From assembly GCA_045586595.1 (NCBI GenBank), contig JAZNAQ010000026.1, positions 49,815-113,814 of the forward strand: 64,000 nucleotides of DNA, read 5' to 3'. The notes under the pieces were generated by a model that saw only the letters and a list, made by a program, of their open reading frames with translations, was not told the DNA's origin and did not search any database. Position numbers and translations under genes: made by a program. Each line of letters opens with the position of its first letter. Position 1 is the stretch's first letter. Below are positions 33,953 to 43,203 of this stretch, in pieces. The stretch is from SIG480 sp045586595 (GTDB lineage: Bacteria; Bacillota; Clostridia; Oscillospirales; JAAYXM01).

Positions 33953-35271
33953 AAAAGAAAGATGCAAGAGACGTAGCTGTTTCTGCAATTACTGCATTTC
34001 GCAAGCGCAGTGCGTGGTCTGATGGCTTTTTGAGAAATGAAATACGTTCAAATGACCTTGACCCGAGAGATGCCGCACTTGCCACAGAGATTACAAACGG
34101 TGTTTTGCAGAATATGCTCCTTCTGAATTATTATATATCACAGTTTTCATCTATTAAGTTAAATAAAATTTCTCCAGGAATACTTGATATTTTACAAGCA
34201 GCAGTTTATCAGATTTTGTTTTTAGACAGAATACCTGATTCTGCCGCTGTAAATGACGCGGTAAACCGAGCAAAGAGGAATAACCCCCGTGCGGCTGGCT
34301 TTGTGAATGCACTTACCAGGCGAATTGCTGCTTCAAAGCAAAGTCTTCCCGAAATCAAGGGTACTCTCAGAGAGGTTTTGTCAATAAAATACAGCCATCC
34401 GTTGTGGCTTGTTGATGAGCTTATTTCTGCTTACGGTGAAACTGATGCGGAGGCAATACTTAACTATAACAACAAAAGACCAAAAACCTCAATTCGCGTT
34501 AATACACTGAAAACTACATACAACGACCTTTTAAATTCACAAAATAGTGATGGACTTACGTTTGAAGAGGGTATTATTACTGATTCTGCTTATATAAACT
34601 TTTCAGGCAATATAGAGACGCAAAGAGCGTTTTCTGACGGTCTGTTCTACATCCAGGACACCGCGAGCCAGATTGCTGCGCTCACCCTTTCTCCAACCGA
34701 AGGTGCAAAGGTACTTGATGCCTGTTCAGCACCCGGAGGAAAGTCATTTCTTATGGCACAGCTTATGAATAACTCCGGCGAGATTATTTCCTGTGATGTT
34801 TATGAACATAAGCTGAAGCTTATAAATGATGGTGCAAAAAAGCTTGGGATTGATATTATTAAAACAAAACTATGTGATGCTACTGAGTTTTTAACTGAGT
34901 TTGAGAACGGGTTTGATTTTGTTCTTGCGGATGTTCCGTGCTCAGGAATCGGGATTATCCGAAAAAAACCTGATATCCGTTATAAGAACAACTCTGAACT
35001 TATAAACCTGCCTAAACTACAACTTGAAATTCTAAATAACCTTTCTAAGTATGTAAAAGCCGGCGGTGCGCTTGTGTATTCTACCTGCACAATTCTTCCG
35101 CGAGAAAATAGTGATGTCGTTGAAGCTTTTTTAAAGGTTAACAGCGATTTTGTCGAAGAACGAGAATACTTTGATATTGCGCATATAGATAATAAATATG
35201 GAATTACACTGCTTCCTCACATAAGCAAAACGGACGGCTTTTACATGTGTAAATTGCGGAGGAGAAAATGA
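33949..35271 (+). CDS. rsmB: 16S rRNA m5C967 methyltransferase
   Basis: 440 residues. N-terminal NusB-like RNA-binding domain (about 1-135) and C-terminal methyltransferase with SAM motif VLDACSAPGGKS, the motif IV cysteine in ADVPCSGIG, and motif VI YSTCTI with the catalytic cysteine. Methylates C967 of 16S rRNA. TTG start, overlapping the preceding stop; its own TGA overlaps the ATG of rlmN. Confidence 0.94.
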   Translation: MKKKDARDVAVSAITAFRKRSAWSDGFLRNEIRSNDLDPRDAALATEITNGVLQNMLLLNYYISQFSSIKLNKISPGILDILQAAVYQILFLDRIPDSAAVNDAVNRAKRNNPRAAGFVNALTRRIAASKQSLPEIKGTLREVLSIKYSHPLWLVDELISAYGETDAEAILNYNNKRPKTSIRVNTLKTTYNDLLNSQNSDGLTFEEGIITDSAYINFSGNIETQRAFSDGLFYIQDTASQIAALTLSPTEGAKVLDACSAPGGKSFLMAQLMNNSGEIISCDVYEHKLKLINDGAKKLGIDIIKTKLCDATEFLTEFENGFDFVLADVPCSGIGIIRKKPDIRYKNNSELINLPKLQLEILNNLSKYVKAGGALVYSTCTILPRENSDVVEAFLKVNSDFVEEREYFDIAHIDNKYGITLLPHISKTDGFYMCKLRRRK

Positions 35272-36293
35272 CCGATATACGCTCAATGAGCTTTGACGAG
35301 CTTACAAAATATATAATATCAATCGGCCAGCCGAGGTTTCGTTCACAGCAAGTTTTTGCTTGGTTACACAAAGGTATATCAAGTTTTGATGAGATGAACA
35401 ATATCCCAAAGTCACTTCGTGAACTTCTTGAGCGCGAGTGTACTTTGAATACTGCCGAGTGCATAAAATGCCAAATTTCAAAAAATGACGGAACAAGAAA
35501 ATACCTGCTCAAATTCAATGACGGCAACTGTGTAGAGTCTGTATTTATGAAATATAACCATGGCAACACAGTGTGCATATCAACTCAGGTTGGTTGCCGT
35601 ATGGGGTGCGTTTTTTGTGCATCTACCAAAAACGGCCTTGTAAGAAATCTTCTTCCGTCTGAAATGCTTGCAGAGCTTTTTGCTATAATCCGTGACACAG
35701 GTGAGAGGATTTCAAACATTGTGCTGATGGGAACAGGCGAGCCGCTGGATAACTACGATAATGTAATTAAGTTTTTACATCTCGTAAACGATGAGCGTGG
35801 TTTAAATATAGGGCTTCGCCATATCTCACTTTCAACATGCGGCTTGTGTGATAAAATTGAAAAGCTCGCAAAAGAGAACCTTCCAATTACGCTTTCTGTT
35901 TCGCTTCATGCACCTACCGATGAAGCAAGAAGTGCTATAATGCCGGTTAACCGAGCTTATGGTATCAACCGTCTTATAGGTGAATGTAAAGCATATTTTG
36001 CCGCAACCTCGAGGCGAATATCTTTTGAATATACAATGATAGCGGGGCAGACTGACAGCCCTTCACAGGCACAAGAGCTTGCAAAGCTTCTTTCTGGGTT
36101 TCCGTGTCATGTGAATTTAATCCCGCTAAACAAAATAAAAGAAGGTACACTCTCGCCGAGCAGTACAGAGGCTATTACTAAATTCAAGTCATGCCTTGAA
36201 AAGAGCGGAATTGCCGTTACTGTACGGCGTAGTCTCGGCTCTGATATTGATGCTGCTTGCGGACAGTTGCGCAGAGACCATATTTCAGAATAA
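35268..36293 (+). CDS. rlmN: Dual-specificity RNA methyltransferase RlmN
   Basis: 341 residues; radical SAM enzyme that methylates C2 of A2503 in 23S rRNA and A37 in some tRNAs. N-terminal accessory domain, then the cluster motif CRMGCVFCAS, GTGEPLDNYDNV, and SVSLHAPTDEARSAIMPVN. The methyl-carrying cysteine is expected in the C-terminal VRRSLGSDIDAACGQL. It is translationally coupled to rsmB. Confidence 0.96.
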   Translation: MTDIRSMSFDELTKYIISIGQPRFRSQQVFAWLHKGISSFDEMNNIPKSLRELLERECTLNTAECIKCQISKNDGTRKYLLKFNDGNCVESVFMKYNHGNTVCISTQVGCRMGCVFCASTKNGLVRNLLPSEMLAELFAIIRDTGERISNIVLMGTGEPLDNYDNVIKFLHLVNDERGLNIGLRHISLSTCGLCDKIEKLAKENLPITLSVSLHAPTDEARSAIMPVNRAYGINRLIGECKAYFAATSRRISFEYTMIAGQTDSPSQAQELAKLLSGFPCHVNLIPLNKIKEGTLSPSSTEAITKFKSCLEKSGIAVTVRRSLGSDIDAACGQLRRDHISE

Positions 36294-36351
36294 TATTTCG
36301 GCCAAGTCGCCGGCCGATAAAGGTGACATATGTGTTTTAAGGAGATATATT

Positions 36352-37083
36352 ATGTTTGCTTGGGGACAATCCGATATAGGCAGAGCAAGAAAGGACAACC
36401 AGGACTCTTTTGCGTATAGTGTTTCAGATGCCAAAAGGCTTGCTTTTGCTGTTGTTTGCGATGGCATGGGCGGAGCTGCGGCAGGAAACTTGGCAAGCCA
36501 ACTTGCTCTTGAGGAGTTTACGGAGTGTATAAGAGGTGCTGATTACAAAAATCTTTCAAACGAACAGCTTTGCACCTTACTTGAAACCGCAGTAAGTGCG
36601 GCTAATAAAGCAGTTCATGACTGTGCCAAGTCAAAACGCGAGCTTCACGGGATGGGTACCACTCTCGTTGGTGTAGTTGCATCTCAGACAAAGACTGCAG
36701 TTATAAACATAGGTGATAGTCGAGCGTATAAAATAAATTCAGACGGAATAACAAAAATAACACGCGACCACTCACTCGTTGAAGATATGGTGAGGATGGG
36801 AGAGCTTACTGAAGAACAGGCTCAGGAACACCCGGGTAAAAACCTTATTACACGCGCGGTTGGTACAGATAGCTCTGTCACCGGAGATGTGTTCTTTCCT
36901 GAAATAAAGCAAGGAGATTATATTTTGCTTTGCTCCGACGGATTGTCAAATCTTGTAACAGAGCAGGAGATACTCTATGAAGTGATGTATGGAGAAAACT
37001 CTGACTGTTGTAGCAGACTTATTGATATAGCAAATGACCGCGGCGGATATGATAATATAACCGTTATATTGCTTGGTTTTTAA
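36352..37083 (+). CDS. prpC: PP2C-type protein phosphatase PrpC
   Basis: 243 residues. Metal-dependent Ser/Thr phosphatase with motifs SDIGRARKDNQDSF, VVCDGMGGAAAGNLAS, GDSRAYKI and LLCSDGLSNLV and a final GGYDNITVIL. It reverses phosphorylation by the kinase encoded next. The frame is open for 52 more codons upstream, overlapping rlmN; this ATG is chosen because AAGGAGATATAT precedes it and the family begins here. Confidence 0.94.
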   Translation: MFAWGQSDIGRARKDNQDSFAYSVSDAKRLAFAVVCDGMGGAAAGNLASQLALEEFTECIRGADYKNLSNEQLCTLLETAVSAANKAVHDCAKSKRELHGMGTTLVGVVASQTKTAVINIGDSRAYKINSDGITKITRDHSLVEDMVRMGELTEEQAQEHPGKNLITRAVGTDSSVTGDVFFPEIKQGDYILLCSDGLSNLVTEQEILYEVMYGENSDCCSRLIDIANDRGGYDNITVILLGF

Positions 37084-37100
37084 TAAAGGGGGAGAGAAAT

Positions 37101-39059
37101 GTGAACGATAAATATATAGGAAAGCTTCTTGATAACAGATATGAAATTTTACAGGTTATAGGTAACGGCGGCATGGCAGTTGTATATAAAGCGCTTTGCC
37201 ACAGGCTGAACCGCCATGTAGCGATAAAAATACTTAAAGATGAATACGCAAAGGATGAAGAGTTCAGAAACAGGTTTCACGCCGAAAGCCACGCTGTAGC
37301 TATGCTCTCGCACCCGAATATCGTGGCAGTGTATGATGTATCACGTTCAAATTCGGTAGAATACATAGTTATGGAGCTTATAGACGGGATGACCCTTAAA
37401 GAGTATATGGAGCGCAGGGGCAATCTTTCTCAGAAAGAGTCTGTGCATTTTGTTACACAGATTTTAAAGGCGCTTTCGCACGCACATTCAAAGGGTATCA
37501 TACACCGCGACATAAAGCCGCATAATATTATGCTTCTGCGTGACAGTACCGTCAAGGTTGCCGATTTTGGTATAGCAAGGTTTGAGTCCTCTCAAAGAAC
37601 TGTTACTCGTGAGGCGTTTGGTTCTGTTCACTATATAGCACCCGAGCAGGCAAAAGGCAGCCATATAGATTGCCGCGCAGATATTTATTCTACAGGTGTT
37701 GTTTTATATGAAATGTTGACGGGTCGTCTGCCTTATGAGGGAGATACCCCCGTGTCAGTTGCTATACAGCATATAAATTCATTACCTCTCAGCCCGAGAG
37801 AGATAAACCCCGATATACCTGAGGCACTTGAGAAGATAACAATGAAGGCAATGGCTCCGTCGCTTGCAAAGCGCTATGCTTCTACTGACGAGATGCTTGC
37901 TGATTTAGAAGAATACAGAAAAAATCCCGATGTTGATATAGCGTACGTTCCGCCGGTAAAAAAAGAGGATGAAGACATGGCGGCAACAAAGCCTATTAAG
38001 ATTATAGCTGAGGAAGATTTTGACGAGAATATTGAGGAAGAGAATTCCTTAAAAGCAAAGCTCCCGCTTATTTCCGCAATCACTGCCGGAGTTATATTTC
38101 TGGCAGGTGCTTTGACGCTTATCAGTGCACTTTTCGGTTGGGGAGATAAACAACCTTCAAAAGAGCTTATAACGCCAGATATTCTCGGTATGACGATAGA
38201 GGCTGCCGCTGAACGTTATAATGAATTTGAAATTATTGAAACCGACGAAGATACCCGCGAATACAGCGACGAGTACGACGAAGGAGAAATTATTAAGCAA
38301 CGCCCACGCGAGGATGAGCTAAACTCATCCGGGAAAATATATGTAACATTAAGCAAGGGCAAGCGTACAGACAGTTTTGTGTTGACAGACCTTACCGACA
38401 TGAGTGAAGAGCAAGCCAAAATCGTTCTTGACCGCGAAGGTGTAGCGTATATAATCAAAACCGAAAATTCAGATGATATCGCAGAGGGTAATGTTATAAA
38501 AACAGAACCTGCAGCAGGTGAAACTATCACAAACGAAGATAAGGTTACGGTTTATATAAGCCTCGGAAAACTTAATAAGGACACTGTTGTTCCAAATCTT
38601 TTAGGTCTTACCGAAGCGAAGGCTATCGAATCACTTACGTCTTCAAAACTTGAAAAAGGAAATATTCAATACGAGAACAGCTCAACCGTAGCAAAGGGCA
38701 AGGTCATTAGTCAGGATGTAGTATCCGGAGAAAAAAGAGAAGAGGGTACTGCAATCGGGTTTACAGTAAGCTTAGGCCCAAAGCAAACAGGCTCAAATGA
38801 TACGACTGGCGGAAAGAACGACGAATCAACAACTACTCAAACTAATAACGAAATTAAGATAACAAGGTCTATTCGCCTTCCGTCAGAGCCTGCCAGCTTT
38901 ACTGTAAAAATTACAGTAAACGGCTCTACTCAGTATGAGAAAACACACAAAGGAACAGATGGGGCTGCCGATGTCACATTGAGCGGCAAGGGGACTTCTA
39001 CAGTTTGTGTATACATAAACGACGATCTCAGACAGGAAATCCCCATAGACTTTAAATAA
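37101..39059 (+). CDS. prkC: PASTA-domain Ser/Thr protein kinase PrkC/Stk1
   Basis: 652 residues. Kinase domain (1-275) with glycine loop GNGGMAVVY, Lys43, catalytic Asp137 in HRDIKPHN and DFG in ADFGIAR. Cytoplasmic acidic linker, one membrane helix (322-346), then three PASTA domains (about 355-560), a Thr/Asn-rich linker and a beta-rich C-terminal extension. Senses muropeptides and controls growth and germination in relatives. GTG start behind GGGGGAGAG. Confidence 0.95.
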   Translation: MNDKYIGKLLDNRYEILQVIGNGGMAVVYKALCHRLNRHVAIKILKDEYAKDEEFRNRFHAESHAVAMLSHPNIVAVYDVSRSNSVEYIVMELIDGMTLKEYMERRGNLSQKESVHFVTQILKALSHAHSKGIIHRDIKPHNIMLLRDSTVKVADFGIARFESSQRTVTREAFGSVHYIAPEQAKGSHIDCRADIYSTGVVLYEMLTGRLPYEGDTPVSVAIQHINSLPLSPREINPDIPEALEKITMKAMAPSLAKRYASTDEMLADLEEYRKNPDVDIAYVPPVKKEDEDMAATKPIKIIAEEDFDENIEEENSLKAKLPLISAITAGVIFLAGALTLISALFGWGDKQPSKELITPDILGMTIEAAAERYNEFEIIETDEDTREYSDEYDEGEIIKQRPREDELNSSGKIYVTLSKGKRTDSFVLTDLTDMSEEQAKIVLDREGVAYIIKTENSDDIAEGNVIKTEPAAGETITNEDKVTVYISLGKLNKDTVVPNLLGLTEAKAIESLTSSKLEKGNIQYENSSTVAKGKVISQDVVSGEKREEGTAIGFTVSLGPKQTGSNDTTGGKNDESTTTQTNNEIKITRSIRLPSEPASFTVKITVNGSTQYEKTHKGTDGAADVTLSGKGTSTVCVYINDDLRQEIPIDFK

Positions 39060-39060
39060 T

Positions 39061-39945
39061 ATGACAGAAAACAAAACTGGAAGAATCATAAAGGGAATAG
39101 GCGGCTTTTATTACGTTGATACCGAAGATGGCGTAATAACCTGCCGTGCCCGCGGAAAGCTTCGCAAAATGGGTGAAACCCCATATGTCGGAGATATTGT
39201 TGACATAAGTCAACAGAGCGACGATACCGGATATGTTATCAATATTCATGAGCGCAAAAACGTTATGAAACGTCCACCCATATCAAATATCGATATGATA
39301 GCAATAATCGCCTCGAAGTCACCACCAATAACAGATACGTATTTTATCGACAGAATTTCAGCAATGGCTGTTCGCAAAAAAATAGAGGTTTGTGTTGTAA
39401 TAAATAAGTGTGATGAGGATATTGGTGATGAGCTTTACAATATCTATAAAAACACAAACGCCGGTATTTTCAGGGTAAGCGCAATATGTGGTGACGGTGT
39501 CGATGCTTTTAAATCTCATCTGAGCGGAAAACTTACCGCATTTACGGGAAATTCAGGCGTTGGTAAGTCTACACTCATAAATGCACTTTTACCCTCTGCA
39601 CAGCTTGAAACAGGCGCAATTAACAATAAAATAGGTAGAGGCAGGCACACTACGCGCCAAGTAGAAATTTTAAAGCTGTGTGAAAACACCTGGATTGCCG
39701 ACACACCTGGGTTCTCTGTATTTGATATTGCATCAAAGGATGAAATAACAACAGAAAATCTCCAAGATTTATTCCCTGAGTTTAGCGATTACAAAAACGA
39801 ATGTAGATTTATAGGCTGTTCACATATAAAGGATTCAGGGTGTGCTGTCGTTGATGCGGTAAACAACAGTAAAATCGAACGTTCAAGATATGATAGCTAT
39901 GTCAAAATGTTTTCGGAGCTTGAAAACATTCCGAAATACAAATAA
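39061..39945 (+). CDS. rsgA: Ribosome small-subunit-dependent GTPase A
   Basis: 294 residues. OB domain (1-65), circularly permuted GTPase with G4 NKCD, then G1 GNSGVGKST, G2 GRHTTRQ and G3 DTPGF, and a C-terminal zinc knuckle CRFIGCSHIKDSGCAV. Matures the 30S subunit. It starts one base after the prkC stop. The rpe and thiN genes that usually follow are absent. Confidence 0.95.
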   Translation: MTENKTGRIIKGIGGFYYVDTEDGVITCRARGKLRKMGETPYVGDIVDISQQSDDTGYVINIHERKNVMKRPPISNIDMIAIIASKSPPITDTYFIDRISAMAVRKKIEVCVVINKCDEDIGDELYNIYKNTNAGIFRVSAICGDGVDAFKSHLSGKLTAFTGNSGVGKSTLINALLPSAQLETGAINNKIGRGRHTTRQVEILKLCENTWIADTPGFSVFDIASKDEITTENLQDLFPEFSDYKNECRFIGCSHIKDSGCAVVDAVNNSKIERSRYDSYVKMFSELENIPKYK

Positions 39946-39959
39946 AACGGAGTGAGACA

Positions 39960-40514
39960 ATGAAAAAGACAAATTCCGGCATAATGGGATATGCATTCAG
40001 TCTTATCATAGACCAATTAATTGCTATTCTGGTATCTCTTGTGGCAACAAATATAATAAACTTTTTTGCGCCTTCCGGCTCATTACTGTTAAACTTTATT
40101 GTTTGTATATCGGTTTATTTTATAATATGCTATTCGGACTCATGGAGCAGAGGTTGCAGCGACAGTAACAGAATACGCCTTGGAGTAATTACTGACAACA
40201 AACTCCGCGGCTTTCTGTGCGGTCTTGTAGCTACAATTCCGGGGTTGGTATTTGCTTTTTTTGCATTTCTTGCCGAAACAGGCGTTGCCTCGTTTTATGA
40301 TGTTTTAGGAGCGGATATTTTTACAACCATAAACAGACTGTGGCACTTGCCGTTAGGAGTGCTTTTCAGGTATGTAAATGAATTTCCACTTTTAAATTTT
40401 GTATATCCAATGCTCTTACCAATAATTTCAGGGTTAGGATATATTCTTGGTCTTAATGAAATCAGATTAAAACAAATTTTTATTTATAAGAGCACTGACG
40501 ATGATGTCAAATAA
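39960..40514 (+). CDS. Integral membrane protein of unknown function
   Basis: 184 residues with about four or five membrane segments (12-32, 42-60, 85-110, 140-165). No signature that I know; the overall size and Trp/Phe-rich loops are not informative. CGGAGTGAG precedes the start. It is the last gene before the cwlD-radA pair, where other Firmicutes carry rpe. Confidence 0.65.
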   Translation: MKKTNSGIMGYAFSLIIDQLIAILVSLVATNIINFFAPSGSLLLNFIVCISVYFIICYSDSWSRGCSDSNRIRLGVITDNKLRGFLCGLVATIPGLVFAFFAFLAETGVASFYDVLGADIFTTINRLWHLPLGVLFRYVNEFPLLNFVYPMLLPIISGLGYILGLNEIRLKQIFIYKSTDDDVK

Positions 40515-40566
40515 TAAACGAATACTTTAACAAAACGCCCCATAAAAATTAGTGGGGTGGTTTTGT

Positions 40567-41280
40567 ATGAGCAGAAATACTTTGTTTAATATCTTAGTTA
40601 CCGTTGCGTTTTTTATATCCATAACATTTCTTTTTGTAATTGAAAAGAAAGAAAATAAGACTCTTTTCACATCATCATTTAAAAACCACAATACAGTTAT
40701 AATTGATGCCGGACATGGTGGAGAAGACGGCGGCGCAGTGGGAGAAAATGAGATGCTCGAAAAAGAAATTAACCTTGCTGTTTCTCAAAAACTCGAGCTT
40801 ATATTAAACCTTTTCGGCATAAATACAGATATGACAAGACGTGAAGATATATCTTTAAGCTTAGATGATTCTGCTCCTCTAAGGAAACGAAAAGTATCTG
40901 ATATAAAAAAACGTGTTGAAAAGATAATTAATACTCCAAACGCTGTACTTATCAGCGTTCATCAGAATTCTTTTCCTCAGGACGAGGGGTGCCATGGCGC
41001 TCAAGTGTTTTTTTCAAAGAATAATATAGAAAGTATGAAACTTGCAGAAAAAACGCAAAATATATTAAAAAACGGAATAGATAACCGTAATAACCGAGTT
41101 GAAAAAGAGAGTGACTCAAGTATTTACATGCTGAAGAATGTGAATTGTCCTGCAATACTTGTCGAATGCGGCTTTTTGACGAACAACCGCGAAGCTGAGC
41201 TTCTAATGACAGATGCTTACAGAGTAAAGCTTGCAGCATGTATTGCAACAGGTTTTATACAATACCTAAACGAAAAGTGA
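40567..41280 (+). CDS. cwlD: N-acetylmuramoyl-L-alanine amidase, CwlD-type
   Basis: 237 residues. N-terminal membrane/signal helix (about 6-22), then an amidase_3 domain with zinc ligands in IIDAGHGGEDGGAVG, Glu in EINLAVSQKL, His in SVHQNSF and the catalytic ECGFLTN. In spore formers CwlD helps to make muramic-delta-lactam in the cortex, which is needed for germination. The frame opens five codons earlier, but GGGGTGG precedes this ATG. Confidence 0.88.
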   Translation: MSRNTLFNILVTVAFFISITFLFVIEKKENKTLFTSSFKNHNTVIIDAGHGGEDGGAVGENEMLEKEINLAVSQKLELILNLFGINTDMTRREDISLSLDDSAPLRKRKVSDIKKRVEKIINTPNAVLISVHQNSFPQDEGCHGAQVFFSKNNIESMKLAEKTQNILKNGIDNRNNRVEKESDSSIYMLKNVNCPAILVECGFLTNNREAELLMTDAYRVKLAACIATGFIQYLNEK

Positions 41281-41292
41281 TGTGAAGTACAA

Positions 41293-42648
41293 ATGAAATC
41301 AAAAACAATATATGTTTGTAATGAATGCGGAAACGAAAGCCCGAAATGGAGCGGGAAGTGCTCTGCTTGTGGCGCGTGGAATACGCTTTGCGAAATGAAC
41401 GTTTCTGCCAAAAAAACAACATCCGAGCGAAGTCTGCGCGAACATAGGGGCACGCTCACTTCGATAACAGAGATTAGCGTACAGGATGAAGTGCGTTTTG
41501 ATACAGGAATGGGAGAACTAAACCGAGTTCTCGGAGGCGGGGCAGTGCACGGCTCGCTCGTTCTTGTTGGCGGTGAGCCCGGAATAGGAAAATCAACAAT
41601 TTTGCTTCAGATTTGTGCAAATTTATGCTGTAAATCAAAGGTGCTTTACATTTCTGGAGAGGAGTCTGCACGCCAATTAAAGCTGAGAGCGGAGCGACTT
41701 GGTGTAAACCCCGAAAGTCTATATGTATATGCTGGAACAGATATGGATGACATAATTTCGGTTTCTGAGCAAATTAAACCTGACATTATGATAATTGACT
41801 CGGTTCAGACTGTTTACAGAAGTGATTTGCAATCAACTCCGGGAAGCGTTTCACAGGTAAGAGAATGTACAATGTCTTTTATGGAGCTTGCAAAAGGGAA
41901 AAATATAACAATATTTGTTGTAGGGCATGTAAACAAGGATGGCTACATTGCAGGTCCCAAAGTCTTAGAGCATATGGTTGACTGCGTTCTTTATTTTGAA
42001 GGCGATAAAAATATGTCTTACAGGATATTACGCGCTGCAAAAAACAGATATGGTTCAACTAACGAGATTGGCGTTTTTGAAATGCGTGACAAAGGCCTGG
42101 TTGAGGTGAAAAATCCGTCTGCAGCTTTGCTTGAAGGGCGCCCTGTCGATGTACCCGGAACGTGTGTTGCTTGCATTATGGAGGGCTCGCGCCCGATACT
42201 CGCTGAAATTCAGGCACTTGTGGCAACGACGGCATACGGCACTGCACGCAGGATGAGCTCGGGTATTGATTATAACCGTTCTGCACTTCTCCTTGCAGTT
42301 CTCGAAAAGCGTGCAGGGTTTAAAATGGGTAATTATGATGCTTACATAAACGTAATTGGTGGTTTAAAAATAGAAGAAACTTCTGCGGATTTACCAACGC
42401 TTCTTGCAATAGCTTCTGCCTGTAGGGACAAACCTCTTCCTTGTGATCTTGCCGCATTCGGAGAAATAGGGCTTACAGGCGAAATACGCTCAGTTTCGGG
42501 AGCTCAACAACGACTTAACGAAATCAAGCGTTTGGGCTTTAAAAAGTGCATTGTCCCGCGTCAGAACTCGAAAGATGTAGAGATTCCGGACGGGCTTGAT
42601 GTAATGTTTGCTAAAAACATACGCGAGGCAATCGCTGCATTACTTTAA
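41293..42648 (+). CDS. radA: DNA repair protein RadA
   Basis: 451 residues. N-terminal zinc finger CNECGNESPKWSGKCSACG, RecA-like ATPase with Walker A GGEPGIGKST and the RadA signature KNRYGSTNEIG, and a C-terminal Lon-protease-like domain (about 275-450) with LPTLLAIASACRDKPLP. Branch migration helicase in recombination. In many Firmicutes the disA gene follows; here cdaA at 23.8 kb is the only c-di-AMP cyclase in view. Confidence 0.95.
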   Translation: MKSKTIYVCNECGNESPKWSGKCSACGAWNTLCEMNVSAKKTTSERSLREHRGTLTSITEISVQDEVRFDTGMGELNRVLGGGAVHGSLVLVGGEPGIGKSTILLQICANLCCKSKVLYISGEESARQLKLRAERLGVNPESLYVYAGTDMDDIISVSEQIKPDIMIIDSVQTVYRSDLQSTPGSVSQVRECTMSFMELAKGKNITIFVVGHVNKDGYIAGPKVLEHMVDCVLYFEGDKNMSYRILRAAKNRYGSTNEIGVFEMRDKGLVEVKNPSAALLEGRPVDVPGTCVACIMEGSRPILAEIQALVATTAYGTARRMSSGIDYNRSALLLAVLEKRAGFKMGNYDAYINVIGGLKIEETSADLPTLLAIASACRDKPLPCDLAAFGEIGLTGEIRSVSGAQQRLNEIKRLGFKKCIVPRQNSKDVEIPDGLDVMFAKNIREAIAALL

Positions 42649-42667
42649 TATTAAGCGAAAAAAACAC

Positions 42668-42704
42668 AATATCCCGATTGACTTTATGGCTCAATCGGGA
42701 TATT
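42668..42704 (+). terminator. Probable terminator after radA
   Basis: A perfect inverted repeat AATATCCCGATTG with CAATCGGGATATT. The tail is AT-rich rather than a clean T-run. Confidence 0.6.
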
Positions 42705-42756
42705 ATATATATAGTGGATTTTTATACATATTTGTAGAGAAAACGGAGGATATAAA

Positions 42757-43194
42757 ATGAGCAGAAAAGCTGCGCGTGAAGTAGCTGTGCACATAGTCTA
42801 CGATTACGGTTTCAACAACGAAATAGGTGAGGAGTCTTTGCAACACTTTCTGAGTGATGAATTTGCAGAGAGCATATCTTCTGATACAGAAATTTATTCT
42901 CAGGTTGGTAAGTCTCAGCATCTTTATATTTCAAATATTGTTAACGGGATTGCCCAAAAGCGCGACGAGATAGACGAACTCATCCGCAAATATTCAGTAG
43001 GGTGGAACTTAAACCGTATATCCCGTATTGCGATGGCAATTATGCGCGTAGCGGTATATGAATCAAAATATGTTGAGGACGTGTCTGAAAAAATTGCAAT
43101 TAACGAAGCTGTTGAGATTGCCAAAAAGTATGACACTTCTGAAACAGCCTCCTTTATAAACGGAATTCTCGGAAGTATAGTAAGAGAAGGATAG
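42757..43194 (+). CDS. nusB: Transcription antitermination factor NusB
   Basis: 145 residues, all helical. Start SRKAAREVAVHIVYDYGF, middle WNLNRISRIAMAIMRVAVYE and end INEAVEIAKKYDTSETASFINGILGSI are typical. Acts with NusE in rRNA antitermination. ACGGAGGATA precedes the ATG. First gene of the run to recN. Confidence 0.94.
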   Translation: MSRKAAREVAVHIVYDYGFNNEIGEESLQHFLSDEFAESISSDTEIYSQVGKSQHLYISNIVNGIAQKRDEIDELIRKYSVGWNLNRISRIAMAIMRVAVYESKYVEDVSEKIAINEAVEIAKKYDTSETASFINGILGSIVREG

Positions 43195-43203
43195 AGCATT
43201 TGT

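Noticed and set aside
40532..40565. Terminator between the 184-residue membrane protein gene and cwlD
   Set aside because: AAAACGCCCC and GGGGTGGTTTT pair imperfectly and the GGGGTGG also serves as the cwlD ribosome binding site; too weak to call.
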